Positions 1 through 12,300 of a DNA stretch of 64,000 bases are shown in pieces. Source of the stretch: Mesaphorura yosii. Taxonomy: Eukaryota > Arthropoda > Collembola > Poduromorpha > Tullbergiidae. Each line of letters begins with the position of its first letter. Position 1 is the first letter of the stretch. A program made the position numbers and the translations under genes. The DNA lies in the NCBI GenBank assembly GCA_009869945.1, contig WIXG01000341.1:18689-82688 (forward strand), given 5' to 3'. Below the pieces are notes generated by a model, which did not search any database, was not told where the DNA came from, and saw nothing but the letters and a program-made list of their open reading frames with translations.

Positions 1-395
1 CCAGTGTACCCGTACAAAAGCATTTCGTAAATCTCCGCGAACGTTGCACCTATTCTCGAAATTCCTTGAAAGTCCAGTCGAATGTAGCCACCGCTTGCGA
101 TGTTAAATGTCCCGACTGGAAGCGCGGACGGCTCTTCCCCATCAGCATCAAATTCGAATGCTTGTGGAGTACCGTTGAGACTAACTCGAATCCGGCTTGA
201 ACCAATTGGGACGCGCAAGCGAAGCACGAGATTAAAGGCTCCGGGTTCCCTCAAATGAAGGTACGTGCTGAAGACAGTCGTTGTGTTGATCCAGTTCACA
301 AGCCCTTCGTCAGTGACTTCGTCCGCCGAAGTTTCGTCCTTAGTCGTTATAAACGTGTTGCCTCCAAGCGGAACGAGGAATCCAATGTCCGACAT
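1..395 (-). CDS. DUF5077-like protein, N-terminal part (runs off the left edge)
   Basis: An open frame of about 131 codons starts at the ATG at 395-393 and runs off the window. An in-frame TGA lies a few codons upstream, which supports this start. The product begins MSDIGFLVPLGGNTFITTKD and continues with a predicted beta-rich stretch (NWINTTTVFSTYLHL, FNLVLRLRVP, GYIRLDFQGI). This order of GGNTF, a W-x-x-x-x-x-V-F-S-T-Y segment and a G-x-I-R-L-D-F-Q-G motif resembles the DUF5077 domain, which usually precedes DUF3472 and is best known from microbes. No signal peptide is evident. The family function is not established. The remainder, including any DUF3472 part, lies outside the window. Recognition is from memory of the family pattern, so confidence in the name is moderate, while confidence in the frame is good. 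Confidence 0.6.
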   Translation of the reverse strand, partial: MSDIGFLVPLGGNTFITTKDETSADEVTDEGLVNWINTTTVFSTYLHLREPGAFNLVLRLRVPIGSSRIRVSLNGTPQAFEFDADGEEPSALPVGTFNIASGGYIRLDFQGISRIGATFAEIYEMLLYGYT

Positions 396-1656
396 GGTTG
401 CAGCAGATCGCGGAGTCAATTGCAAATGTCACAGACTGACAAGATCAGACAAGAATTTGGGTTGCAGAATTCAATGGGAAACGGTTCCCAATGAATTGAA
501 TTCAGCGTAGAGTGAATGTCTGCTTTAAATATTAGACTGCATGACCCAGTCTCGGCGTCCCATTTTGGAATTGAGCTAGAGGCACGACCTAATTTAAGCA
601 GGAAGTATACACGAGGAAGGTGAAAATATTAATGAAAGCAAACATGAAGTGCCAATATTTAGTGCGACGAATAAATAGCTGAAATTTATACAATACACGA
701 GTCACAACCATACGTTCGTCATGCGGAAAGTTTCAACCTGATTCCGGAGCTATTTCCTAATTAATTTGCGCTCTTGGATGTTTAAATATTTATAGAGAAG
801 CATTGACAATGACCATATTGACTGGTACGCCGTCGACTGTGCGAAATTGTGTGATTGCATCAGAAAATCAGAATCTTTTGCTTCTTGATAATTCGATGGT
901 GCGATTGTGCTGAAATCTGTAAAGTGCTTGACTGATTGACTTGAGTATGAGCTCACAACGCATCAGCCTAATGAAGTCGTTGAATTATATCACTAATTCA
1001 AATAGGCTCGCAGGTGGTCCGTGTCCATGCCCAAAGCAAAGACTTAGCTAAGAGAGCTGCAACAGTAAAGTTCAAGACCTTGGTATCGACACCAGCAAGC
1101 AGTTTTAAACGGATAAAGCTTTGAATTACAATTTCAGATTAAATTGTTCCAAGTAAATTGTTTCCAGAGGAATATTTCCAGAGAAATGTTCCCAGACAAT
1201 TGTTCCAGTAAATTGTTTCCGGAAAAAAATGTTCCCACGAAATTGTTGCAATGGACCGCAGCAGGCAGCAGTTATGTTCAACTTTGAAACCGCAGAACTG
1301 CACAACAAATTTAATAACTTTCGACACACGTTAGTCACTCGTTTGTCTCGTGCAATGTGAGATCACTCAAATACCAGTGTCATGAGACCATCAGCTGGAA
1401 CATGGCTTCAAGAACGCAAGGTCAGACAGGAAGGTCCTGGGTTGGAGCAGCTGCATGGGCTGAGAGTCATACGCAGATAGTGGACAGGTGGTAGAAATCG
1501 TAACCTATGCGTATGGCATTGAGAAACCGAACATTGCAATGCTGACAAACTCCATTCAATACATCGCACGTTAAATTTACCACGTTGGTTGGGCGTGGGA
1601 GTAGACATGTGAACTTGACAGTTGGGATTTCAGTTTCAATTGCTTCAAAGGCGAAC
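396..1656. other. intergenic stretch with no gene seen
   Basis: No convincing coding frame is seen on either strand. The short frames present have no recognisable domain and no coding character. The one noticeable structure is the degenerate repeat at 1139-1249, listed separately. The interval holds the 5' flanks of two divergent genes. Confidence 0.5.
1139..1249. repeat. degenerate short repeat built on AAATTGTTTCCAG
   Basis: About seven imperfect copies of a 12-18 bp unit (AAATTGTTYCCAG with spacer changes) follow one another. A reverse-complement relative of the same unit occurs at 25820-25893, inside an intron of iGluR gene B. The two-site occurrence suggests a dispersed minisatellite or the remnant of a mobile element, but no terminal repeats or target duplications were found. 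Confidence 0.55.
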
Positions 1657-1670
1657 TCCATAAATAGAGC
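1657..1670 (+). promoter_or_regulatory. probable TATA box of the DOMON gene
   Basis: CCATAAATAGAGC lies about 70 bp upstream of the DOMON start codon, a suitable place for a TATA element with a short 5' leader. No clear initiator was found downstream. Confidence 0.35.
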
Positions 1671-1732
1671 GTGAATTCCAAAATAAACGCATTTCGCTCC
1701 TGTTGTCGGCAACTTAAACTCACAGTTCCAAA

Positions 1733-2441
1733 ATGCAGCGCTTCGCCTTCGCCATCGTCCTGCTCGCCCTTGTGGGGTTGGCACGACCAACGCCCGTGAA
1801 GAATCCACGGGTTGTTACCCGTGCAATGGCCCCCATCGACGAACTGGGACAGTACCATGCCGAATGGACCGCAAATCTTGACACACAGATAATTTCATTC
1901 GAACTGGTCGTAGAGTCGTTGGGTTGGGTTGGGTTTGGCTTCTCTCCTTCAGGCACAATGGCAAACTCTGACCTTATCATTGGCGGTGTTTACGATGACG
2001 ATGGCAGATCCTATTTTGCGGTGAACAATTCATTTCATATCTATTAATTTATCTTAAGCATCTATTTTTTTTTTACTAATGTAAAATTTTGCGCTTGCAG
2101 GACCGCCAAGGACTCGGACATTCTGAGCCACTGATTGACATCAGGCAAGACTACGAATTACTCCTCGTCTCTCAGAATGCCACACATACACGGTTAGGCT
2201 TCCAAAGAATGCTGGACACTGGAGACACCGCTCAAGATCTTGTCATCAGGGTACGTGCAGCGGTGAAAAGCATAAAGTCAATTGTATGGAATTTTAACAG
2301 CTTGTTCACGTCTCATGCTTCATTTTCTTGAACAATTAGGACGAGACCACCAGCATCATTTGGGCGTTTGGATCAACGGATGTAATCGAGTACCACCGCA
2401 CACCGCGCGGTGCCTACGTGGTCAACTTGCTCAGACCATGA
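1733..2441 (+). CDS. secreted DOMON-domain protein (DBH/MOXD-like N-terminal domain only)
   Basis: Three exons join cleanly: 1733-2020, 2101-2250 and 2340-2441, giving 179 residues. The N-terminus is a signal peptide (MQRFAFAIVLLALVGLARPT). The rest is a single DOMON fold: YHAEWTANLDTQIISFELV, then GWVGFGFSPSGTMANSD, the joined RSYFADRQGLGHSEP, and SIIWAFGSTD near the end. In dopamine beta-hydroxylase and MOXD1 this heme- or sugar-binding domain precedes two copper monooxygenase domains. Here the frame stops right after DOMON, so the protein is a stand-alone secreted domain with no catalytic part. A potential polyadenylation signal (AATAAA) lies near 2538. Ligand and role are unknown. The domain call is strong. 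Confidence 0.85.
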
Positions 2442-2544
2442 AAGCCGCAACGTAGAGCTCCAGACTTGAGTATTGAGTACTTTACGAATTTTTTACACGA
2501 ATAGTCTGACACAGTTATGACACGTCAACTAATGGACAATAAAC

Positions 2545-3594
2545 TGAAAATAACGCAATGCAGCTGTCTGAATCTGAACTGGTGCCATTATTTTCGCATG
2601 GAATTCTAATTTTAAGTCCGACTTGTCAAGTATGATGCATTGCATTGAATGTCAAGATTAGAACATTTAAAACACCATTGTCCTTCATTATGTTACAGCT
2701 GACAGCGCATTCAAAACCGCATTGCCCATTCTTCAGCACAATTTACAAAGCGCAAAGCTTATGCAACACTTGAGGACGTACGGAAAGAGTAGGCGTGATC
2801 GCATTCAACATGAAAAAGTGTTATTGAGCAAAAGTATAAAATCCTGCTGGAAATCTGCCCAAATGTAACTCAACTCCTAAAACTAGAATTCCACCAGTTA
2901 ACGAATGCCTTCGAAACGTATTGCTTTGCTTTGGAACATTTCAGAAAGAGAGAGGCACTGAGTAGTTTGTCCTCGACTCGCCTGTATGATGTACAAATGA
3001 TATAATACTCGTACTCATCAAAATGTTCAATTGGTCATTTGCTAGCGAAAGTTTTCCAACACTTTCAGATGTGTTTTACTCTGAGCGAGTAATAAAACCG
3101 AAATGGAACGAGTGTAAGAAGATTTAAGAGTTTTGAAAATTATTTTTCTAAAACCGTGTACCGTACAGATCTCAAGCCTTGACTAAGGATCCTCAACCTA
3201 GTGTATCGCATCATCCCAGTCCAAGCCTGAAACGAGAAAGATGGTTTGACAACTGTGTCTATAAATACACTCATTACAAAATGTTAATCCTCTCGATGCA
3301 TGTCTCGTACTCGTCCTGACTCTTGTCTGTTTCCAACGGATGAAGAAGATATCTGTGGAGCTGTTCTTCTATTCGCGTTGGATTTAGAATACAAAAGTAT
3401 ATTTCAAGATCAACGCTCAGAATACCAACTTTGCAAATGCAGTTTTATAAAGAATAAGAGCTACATGAAAGTAGTACACAGCAGTGTACCGATTATGCAT
3501 TTTAGAACTGATCCGTATCAAAATTGTGCAAGAATTCACCTCGCGATGAGTCAGTAAGGCGGCGAAGTACACACCCTTGTGTTGTGGTTGTAAA
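2545..3594. other. intergenic stretch with no gene seen
   Basis: No convincing exon was found on either strand. The interval is the 3' flank of the DOMON gene and the 5' flank of iGluR gene A. An upstream exon for a missing amino-terminal domain of gene A was looked for and not seen. Confidence 0.45.
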
Positions 3595-6136
3595 ATGGGA
3601 TTAATTAACCGGTTCTTGGTTGTAAAACTTAATTCTACGTACTTGCCGGCTTCTACCAGCTTAATTGCAGTGCTGGTGCTGGGGCTGAGCGCTTGTGTTC
3701 CACCATGCACCGGACAACCAGGCAGTTCCTCGTCGGCGCAGGTCGCAGTCATCAGCAACCCAACGAAACCACTCACCATCGCTTCGATCTTGGTAATCAT
3801 AATATTTCGCCTGTTGACACAGTCGACGTCGGGTTTAGTGATGGTGCATGATTGCTTTCTTGCAGGATGAGCCTTACTTGATGTACAGGCTACGTGAAGA
3901 CAACAGCAGCAAGCCACTTGTTGGGAACGAGGTGTACGAAGGTTTCGCGAAAGATTTGGCGGACATGCTGGCGGAACGGCTGAATTTCACATGTAACTAC
4001 CTCCACACCGACCTACCGCTAACATTTAACATATTAACTGCATGAATAGTCTTATTCAGATCACTTCGACGTGACTTCTACTTCGCGTTATGGCCACCGG
4101 TTCCGGAATGGAAGTTGGAATGGAATTATTGAACTGCTCATGAGACCACCAGAAGAAAGAGTTCGTTATTTCGTTGCCTGAATTATTTCCATTTCGACAA
4201 AATTTTATTTTTGACCTGTGACTGTTTTTTTATTAGGCGCCTCAAATTGCGATTGCCGCAATGACGATCACTGCAGAACGCGCTAAAGCTGTTAATTTCT
4301 CGTCCCCATTCATGGAATTTCAGTTTGCCTTGTTGATGAGTAAACCACGAGCCGACATCGACACGGATTCCGAAGTGGGTGGATACAAGGACCCTCACGT
4401 TGTGTACAAAGTCGGCGAAGAAGGCACTGTGACTGACGAGGAGGGCCGTGATGAAGTGGACACGAGTGGTGAAGAAGTTGGCCATTACATTTTCTTACGA
4501 CCCATGAGTCCAGTTTTGTGGGGAATATTCCTTAGCAGTATTGTTCTCACCGTGTTGCTGATCTTTATTGTGGAGAAAATCATTTCGCAAAAGTGGAGTC
4601 AGGCACAAGAAGAGGTAATCAACAGAGAACGGGCAGCTGACTCAAAAGTGACCATCTTACCAAAACCCGTGGGACTGTGCACGAATGGGATCATTGGATC
4701 GCCACGGTAAGACCTTCTGAGGACTTCATTTGTGATTCATTTTCCGCTTGCACGTTTGCATCGATTTGACTTGGCTTATTTTAGAACAACGGCTGGCCGT
4801 TTTCTTCAAATTATCTTCTGGGTGTACATTGCAATTTTTGTGGCGGCGTATATTGCCACGTTCAGGTTCGTTGCAGCTGCTGATTGCTTAATAAGCGGTG
4901 ATCAATGCAACACGAGCATGCAAGCCAGCTAAACAGAAGTTCTCTTGCAGTGCCGATAGAATTGTGGACGAATTGAATGACGACGACGAGCCTCCATTTG
5001 ATCCAGAAACTCTGCAGCCGCTTGTGAACACAATCGAGGAATTAACGGGGCAAACTAAAATTAAGTTTGCTGCACTCCGAGGTGGAAGTACATATGACTA
5101 TTTCTTGGTAAGAATTGAGAACCACATGAGAAGCAGAATCCATAATGTGACGAGAAAGCATAAATTTCACTGTTAATGGTCAGCACACTTCGAATCCGCT
5201 TCTACGCAAGGCCAATGGGATGATGCATGCAGAGGACATCATTATTAGATCAACTGCACAAGGCGTGAAGAAGGTTCGGGATTCAAATGGTAATACTGGC
5301 GAGTTTGCTAAATTAAATTGTATTGCATTATGTAATGCAAACTTGTTGTAATTCCTCAGGAACCTTCGTTTTTGTTATGGAGGAACCCACTGCGCGAGCC
5401 ATTGCGGGAAATCGCCCGTGTGATCTGATCGTATCTTCGGAAGTATTTGGTCCGAAGCGGGGGTACGGAATTGCCATGTCGAAATCGCTGAACGAGGATC
5501 TTGCGTAAGTCTCGACTTGGTTTATGCCCTACCATTAAATGCAAATGCATGATTTCTAACCAGGCGGAAAATAAATTTGGAGATCCTGGACATGAAAGAA
5601 AATGAAGAGCTCGAAAAATTGGAAATGAAATGGTTCAATGATCGGAGCAAATGCTCGAGGAGACGACGTCGAAAACCAACACCTGCAGTCGCAGCAGCAG
5701 ATGATGACAGCCTTAACGTATGTAGTTGGCATATGTCTAAAATTCTACGGTTTTTTTTTAATATTGCCGACTCTGATTTCAGACCGAAGACGGAGACGGA
5801 ACAGAAACAATAGTTGAACCGAAGATTATTGATGATGATGATTACGATGATGACGACGAAGTCAAAGACGATGACGCGGACCATGCACTTTGTATTAAGG
5901 AAATGGCCGGGGCCTTTTTCATTTTAGCTGCAGCATTAGTCCTTGCCTTGTTTGTGGCAGCCATCGAAATCTGTTGTGCATCAAGAAATGCTGTAAGTAA
6001 ACTTCGAATGAAATTAACAGACACGAGCCCAATTGTTGTTATAAATCTTCCTAACATTTAGATTGTGAGAGATAGCGATGAAGACAAAGAGATTGAGCTG
6101 CAACCCCACCATCGACAGCCACAGCAGCATAGATAA
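3595..6136 (+). CDS. short iGluR-like receptor A (no amino-terminal domain, divergent pore)
   Basis: Eleven exons join in frame to 607 residues: 3595-3792, 3866-3992, 4060-4160, 4237-4706, 4785-4865, 4951-5107, 5184-5289, 5360-5504, 5564-5717, 5783-5992, 6062-6136. A signal-anchor-like exon is followed directly by S1 (DEPYLMYRL, VYEGFAKDLADMLAERLNFT). The transmitter-carboxylate Arg is present in MTITAERAKAV. S2 keeps GGSTYDYF, VMEEPTARAI and GPKRGYGIA. M1 is WGIFLSSIVLTVLLIFIVEK. The segment where an iGluR has its pore loop reads KVTILPKPVGLCTNGIIG, with no SLWF or QQG, and the M3 gate motif SYTANLAAF reads AAYIATFSA. A last membrane segment is followed by a Gln/His-rich tail. An acidic run precedes M4. 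There is no ATD, so this is not a standard kainate or AMPA subunit. It may bind amino acids without conducting, or act as an IR-like subunit. Exon 3's donor is the least certain. Confidence 0.75.
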
Positions 6137-6597
6137 GCTCAGCGAGCTAATGAAAAAAGCTCTATCGCGTGGCAAACCCCAAGAATATTCTGAGCTAGTC
6201 ACTTCTTGTATCTTGTGTTCAGAAAGTGTGTCAATTTTCATGTCTGCTTTAATTTAGACTTATAATTAATTGTACAGCATTCAGAATACTATTTAACCGT
6301 TGTTAACAGTCTTGGAACTTGGTTCCTTTCGTTACTGCTCAAATGGAGTTGGGCCTTACACAAATTATGACAACTGCCTTTGTTAAATTAATATTAAATA
6401 AGAAGCAATGGTCTAAATCGCCTGTATTCTTGCATGTACTATCAAGCTTTAAAAGTCAATTCTTCGTTGAATACTCAATTTGTCTGCTACAATTCCTTGC
6501 AACCATTTTTGTTGAAACATAAATTGACCTGGAATATGCGGATATCGCGAACCTTCCAACACGTACGAAACCTGCTCACAAATTCACCGCGCTAGAA
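6137..6597. other. intergenic, convergent 3' flanks
   Basis: This AT-rich stretch lies between the ends of two convergent genes. Nothing else was recognised in it. Confidence 0.5.
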
Positions 6598-8160
6598 TCA
6601 ACTCACTCTCAGTCGCAGTGCATGATGATATTTAATTTGGCTTACTTTGACACTGTCCTCAATACTTCCGTACTTGACCAGCTCGAACACGAAGTACACC
6701 GAAGCAGTTGCCGGTGGGACTGGGGACTCTGGAGTTGGAGTCGAGAATATCACCTCGTAAATATACGTTTTCCTGAATTCGGTCGTATGCGTCTGGATGA
6801 GTCTCGTGTGGAACAGCCATTCCTTATCCAATTTCCAACAGCGTCGAATGTAGCTCTCAATTTTCATTTCCCCGAGTTCAATGTCGAACTCCTTTGAGAT
6901 TGGCCAAAGAATGTTGTTCTCCTGAAGAGAGAGTCCACGTCGCGTTGCCTCCGTGTGCTCAATCTCGTACTCTGAAGTTTGAGCTTCCTTCGACTGGACG
7001 AGAGCGTCTTCCATCGTAGCTTTGAGTGGAAGCTCGCGATAGAACGTTGGTCGAGCAAGCGTCATGGCGTCGGCGCGCAGGCCCGGCTTTCGCTCGAGTC
7101 GACGTTGTCTTTCCGCGCGGACTCTGGCATTTACTTCCGGAGAAAGATTCTGAAATTCAGGATCCATTTCGAGCTCTGTGTCCCAATCATCCCCTTCTCC
7201 TTTGTATTCCTCCCAGCCGCCGTCCCGGCGGCCTTCGCCTTCTGCCTCGCCTCGAGCCCATCGTCTTTGAAATTCCTCTTCTCCGAGAGTGGCTTTCGAA
7301 AAATCAACGGAGTCGACCCCAACGTTTTCGGCGAACATTATTGATTCTTCGGCTGACGAGCGTTTCTTCGGACCAACCTGATCAAATTATTAAGTCTTAA
7401 TTGGTTATAATCACCGCTGTGTGTGTGTGTGAACACGGCTGTGGAGTCACCTGAATACCCACGCTGTACATCTTTCTTCTTGGTTTGTCGCTCCTGGGCG
7501 CGACAGTTTCAGTCCCAACCTCGACTTCATCGTCACCTTCTTTGTATGGGTGAGTGTACCAGTCCGCTGGATGCTGCTTCGATGGTGTTTCGCGCAATCC
7601 TTCGCTTTCCTCTTCTGATTATGTATTTAAAGAGTAGGTCATTTGTGTTCAAAAGTAAAATTAATCACAGCCACACCTTCAGGAGCTCCTGAATTTGGTT
7701 GCTGTTCTTCAGGCGGGAATTCGCTTTCCTCTTCCTCATTTTCTGCCACTTCGTAGTCTTCGCCAACTTCCTCTTCGACTTCTTCTGGCACCTGCTGTTT
7801 AGCTGGAAGAATGGGTACGGGAGCAGCAGAAGGTTTGTGCACTTTCTTAACCACTTTTACAATCACTTCCGGCTTGAACATTCTTGTCTGATCATATGCC
7901 CTCGCTTTGAGAGCGCGAACTCTGCGGCGGGCCCTTTTGAGTGCTTCAACCTCATCTTGATAGACTCTCTCTTCCTCGAACCGCTTCAGCTCGTTCGTTG
8001 TGTTCAAGCTCTGTTGTGGAGCCGCGTGTACGCTGACCAGCTGCGTTCTTGCGTTCGGCTTCGCCGGAGCCACTTTGCCGACTTTATCTTTGCTATCTGT
8101 GGTTTTGCGCCCAGGTACAGCATTTTGTTCTTTTAAACGCTCGTTGAGTAATTTCGGCAT
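6598..8160 (-). CDS. unrecognised 475-residue charged protein
   Basis: Three exons join in frame: 8160-7677, 7614-7451 and 7377-6598. The start ATG opens MPKLLNERLKEQN. The first 110 residues are basic with a likely coiled coil (RFEEERVYQDEVEALKRARR). Then comes a Pro/Glu-rich acidic region (EEVEEEVGEDYEVAENEEEE) and a Tyr/Trp segment around QHPADWYTHPYKEGDD. Residues from about 215 on contain DDWDTELEMDPEF and a more ordered C-terminal part with many beta-prone stretches (KTYIYEVIFSTPTP, ASVYFVFELVKYG). No signal peptide or membrane segment is present, so it is probably cytosolic or nuclear. I do not recognise the family. It is convergent with receptor A and divergent from the gene at 8398. 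Confidence 0.7.
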
Positions 8161-8397
8161 TGTTCTTTTGCAAAATCGTGTAACTGATTGCAGTTTGTCC
8201 TATTGGAATTGGATATTCATGGTGTTCCGTTAAATTAGAAGCACAACCCTTATGACAGTCAGCAGTTCATTCATGACTAATGTGTCTCATTCGTGTCGTA
8301 TTCTTGTACTTTTTGCATCGTGACACTGTGTCAAGGCCATGGGAACTGAGAGGAAGTACCACGACTCCTTATAACACAAGCCGCAGAAATCATTATC

Positions 8398-9148
8398 ATG
8401 CCAAATATTCAAAGGCGATTTAAGCATCTTTCTCTCGATCATGTCCTAATTTCTTATGCATGCATGATTTCTATTATTTACATGTACAAAATTGCGGGAG
8501 TTGCAGGATTGCAGGCTCAGTTGACTCCAGTTGATTACTTGAAACAGTATCGCAGAAACCTTCTGCACAAATTCTTTCAGTTACTTCAGGAGAAGGCTGA
8601 AGATTTACGTACAAAACCCGCCACAGAACACAAGCGACACTTTCGACGTACCAGACACTTGCTGTGGTCGTTCATTTGGCGAGAAACCTAAAAGGTTGTG
8701 TGGGAAAAAGCTGACATGTAAAAACTATGTGGATTCAGTTTGGTTCCAGCAGAAAATTGGAAGCGCACTGGAGGCTATTCAGAAGGCGAAATCCATCAAT
8801 GAATCGCTGACCATTATCGAAGAACGTTTCAAAGGCGAAATAAGAGCCAAGGCAAAGTCTGTGGTCAGAAAAGCCAACAAAACAGCCCACCTGCACGCCA
8901 GAAGCTTCTTCGACGATGCGAAAGAATTTATTCCGTCCTTCTTAGAAGATCAACTTAAAAACCTCGAAAAGGAAGCGCGTAAAAATGCGGCTGTGAATAC
9001 GTCGATTAATGTGGCTGAGGAAATAGAGGAAAACATAAAGGCTCTGCTGAAGCTCAACGAAATCAACATCACGTCTTCGCTGCCCATCAACGTTTACGTA
9101 CGTTACGTAAAATGGGATGACCATGCGTATGCGGCTGACTATGAGTAA
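8398..9148 (+). CDS. unrecognised secreted or membrane-anchored helical protein, splicing unresolved
   Basis: The 3' exon is clear: from about 8591 the frame reads IYVQNPPQNTSDTF, CCGRSFGEKPK, LCGKKLTCKNYVDSVW and then a long amphipathic helical region ending KWDDHAYAADYE at 9148. It contains N-linked glycosylation sites (NTS, NES, NKT, NIT) and four clustered cysteines, which suggests an extracellular product. The 5' part (ATG at 8398) has a hydrophobic segment, VLISYACMISIIYMYKIAG, in another frame, so an intron lies between, probably ending at TTACTTCAG near 8589. I could not settle the donor. AATAAATAAA near 9358 may be its polyadenylation signal. The family is not recognised. Confidence 0.5.
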
Positions 9149-9397
9149 TAATGGCCTTTCGATAATGAAGGGCTGTGCCAGAATTGTTTCGGATATCGGG
9201 AATGCATAGGTGGTGCCCAGTCCCACTGGCCTATAAAATGCTCAATAGCCCAGTATCTGCTGATCCGGGCTCGGAGTTAATTTACCCAACATAAGTCTCA
9301 TGCGCTATATTTGCTCGTCTTTTACAGCATCCAAACGGCTGAATCATTTTAAATCGTGAATAAATAAAACAAATCCAACAACAAAAGCTTTTCAATT

Positions 9398-12300
9398 CTA
9401 AGGCCTATGTTTAAGTTCGTATTCGATTCCCTTCGCTGCTAATATGTTCTCTGGACTTCCCATCTCGAGTATTTTGCCCGAACCCATGAAGGCAACGCAG
9501 TCTGAGTGCTGCATTATGTATTTGCTCCTGGCCAGCACGATGCACGTGCGGCCCTCGCAAGCTCTGTCCAGCACGTCTTCTGCCAGCTACAAAAAACAAA
9601 TGATGGAGTAATTCCAAAAGACGCCAAAACCATGTATGGCTACAAGGATTGTGAAATGTTTTACCGCACCTTTCGACTTTCTTCTGGTTCATTGTAAATC
9701 TTCGGTTCATCTATCAGCAAAATGCACGGATTTCGAATTAGGGCTCTTGCAAAGGCAAGCCGCTGCTTTTCTCGGATCGATAATGGCATTCCTTTCGGCC
9801 CGATCAACGTGTCGTAACGCTAAATTGAAAATGTCGTGATTAGGATTGCTAAGGCTCAAAATCAGTATAAGAATCAAATTAACCTGTGGGAGGGACATAA
9901 TGAAGTCATGGGCCAAAGCCAGTTTGGCAGCTGCAACAATCTTCTCTTCGGGTATGATTTCTCCAGACCCGCTAATTCCGTACGCGATATTGTCGCGGAT
10001 TGTTGCATCAAAGAAGAATGGACTTTTTGTAATGAGTCCTATGTTGTGTCTCAAGTGTTGAAGTTTCAGGTCACGGACATCGTACCCATCAATTAACTGA
10101 TAACATCAAACAAGCTCGTTTATTGGCAGCACTGAGCACTGCTAATATCATTAGTTTTCACTTACCACTCGTCCTCCCGAGACATCGTAAAATCGTTCGT
10201 ACAAAGCAAAAACCGTTGATTTTCCGGAGGATGCGGGACCAGCAATCGCCAGAATTCGCCTCTTATCGGCTTTGAACGATAGTCCGTCTATAATTGGTGA
10301 CGCGTTCGGGTAACTGAAGTGTGCATCAGTGCTGACAAGTTCGCCCGAGAATCGTGGGGTTTTCCCATATGTCCGGAATGGGTCAATATCAGATTGCATC
10401 TCAGCTAAATGCAGCACGAGCGCGGCCGCTAACTGGCCTCTTTTGTGGTCAGCTAAAGACGCCATCAGCGAGCCAATTCCATTCGCACAAAATATTGTGC
10501 TGAAAAATATCCTGCACAACAGCAAGAAAAACACCTTTAGCGAACCTTTTCAGTACTAGAAGAAAATGCTTCTGGTGGTAGTCATTAAGACCTGAACAAG
10601 CCGGGGGCGTCAATTATCCCGAGACTTGTAACAAAACCTCCGGCTCCAAATACTCCAGAATACACAAAGAAGATTCCGACTTGAGAGAAAGCGACTTTTG
10701 CAAGTTGAAAAATTTTGGCAATGAGGGCGTCGCTACATTCCCCAGAATAAAATCCAACTATTAAATGCTTTTGCTTTGAAGCATCTATTGATAATTGGAA
10801 CAAATTTAGTTTACCGTGCTTCCTCTTTCTCCTTGGCTTTCTTGTACTTTTCGTAGAAATAATCCTCCAATCCGAGTTCCTGGACGCACTGAATATGTGC
10901 GACGCAATCTTGCATTATCTAGCATGGGTGCATGTAAGATACAAATAAGATCAGTGCAGAACATTTCCATATTTGCGACGCGTACCTTCTCAGAAGTAAC
11001 TCTTCCCGATTTCGGCTTCACAATTTCGTGCACTTCGCCACCGCCACCACCAGATTGCTTGAAGGAAGTCAACAGCAGGAAAGGGTAAGCAACCAGAATG
11101 ACCAGGATGCCAACTTTCCAAGATGAATACAAAATCACGCCGCAGGAAAACACAATGGTTGTAAATGCGGTCAATGCATTGCAGAAGAAGTCAATTCCGG
11201 CCGTACGAATCAACTCCGCGTCAATTGCCAATCTTTTCACTAACTTCTCCGGTGCATTCTGCAAGATTAAAGAATTTTCTCAGGAGCTCGGGAGTCATTG
11301 TGCCATTTTACAAAAAGTTTTACCTCAGGAATCTCGAACCACAATATGGGCTGCCTGATAATGCCAGAGAACGCGTTGATTTTAAGTCGCATCACAAGTG
11401 TCTCACCAGCCTTCGCAGCAAACGCGACTTGTGCCCCTTTCGCCAGCGCACTGCCGCACGCAAGAGCAAGGAACATGAGAGTATTGAAATTCGCAGCTCG
11501 TAGGAGCTCTTCCCCTTCCAGGGCGAATGTCTGGAAACACGCAAGCAGGCATTGTAAGTGACTTCTCTCCATTGTAATTCTTTAGTTTCAGATCGTCCTT
11601 ACACTGAAAAACTCCGCGTAGAGCACGGCATACAACGGCAGAACAGCTCCGGTGACAATTGCACCAGTGAGAGCAATAAACACAGAGTACTTCTCCTTCA
11701 TATTCAGTTGGAGAATTTGAAGTGGTGTCGGTACATCCAGACCAAACTTTTCAACTTCCTCTTCCATCTCACTTTTAACCGAGTCTTCGATTTTCCCTTT
11801 TGCCGCCCTTCTAGATTTTGCGTTTACCTGATCCTCGTCCTCGTCCTGATCGCTGTAGTGAACAACAAACAATTTCAAGTAGTTCAAGTGAACAATGCGG
11901 ACCCATAATCTAGAATTCTTGACTGCTTACGCATCCACATCGGCTACTGATGACATTTGTTCCAGGTTGTCCATCAACATTTCCTCTGCCAGCAGAGAAC
12001 AGTACAATCCGTCAGCCTCCATCAGCGTGTCACTGGTTCCAGACTCCACAATTTCACCATTCTGAAATTTATAAATTGAATTACACGGATATCGAAACAA
12101 TATCATTGCGTCTTACATTGAACACGTAAATATTGTTGACAAATTGTATCTCCGTGATGCGATCTGAAATTATGATAGTTGTCCGTCCTTCGCAGGCGGC
12201 TCCCATCGCCTGTGTTGAGTTGGGATAAATTTGTTCGCTTAGAAGCGGCGAATCAAGAATGACAACATCGGGATTTAGAAGCATGATTCTGGCGACTGTA

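Noticed and set aside
4866-4950. Exon coding FVAAADCLISGDQCNTS after M3 of receptor A
   Set aside because: It ends in a stop; the intron 4866-4950 gives the in-frame S2 linker instead.
10732-10815. Frameshift in the ABCB gene after the KEKEEA segment
   Set aside because: Using the acceptor GAATGTAG before CGACGCCC restores the frame and the expected membrane helix, so no shift is needed.
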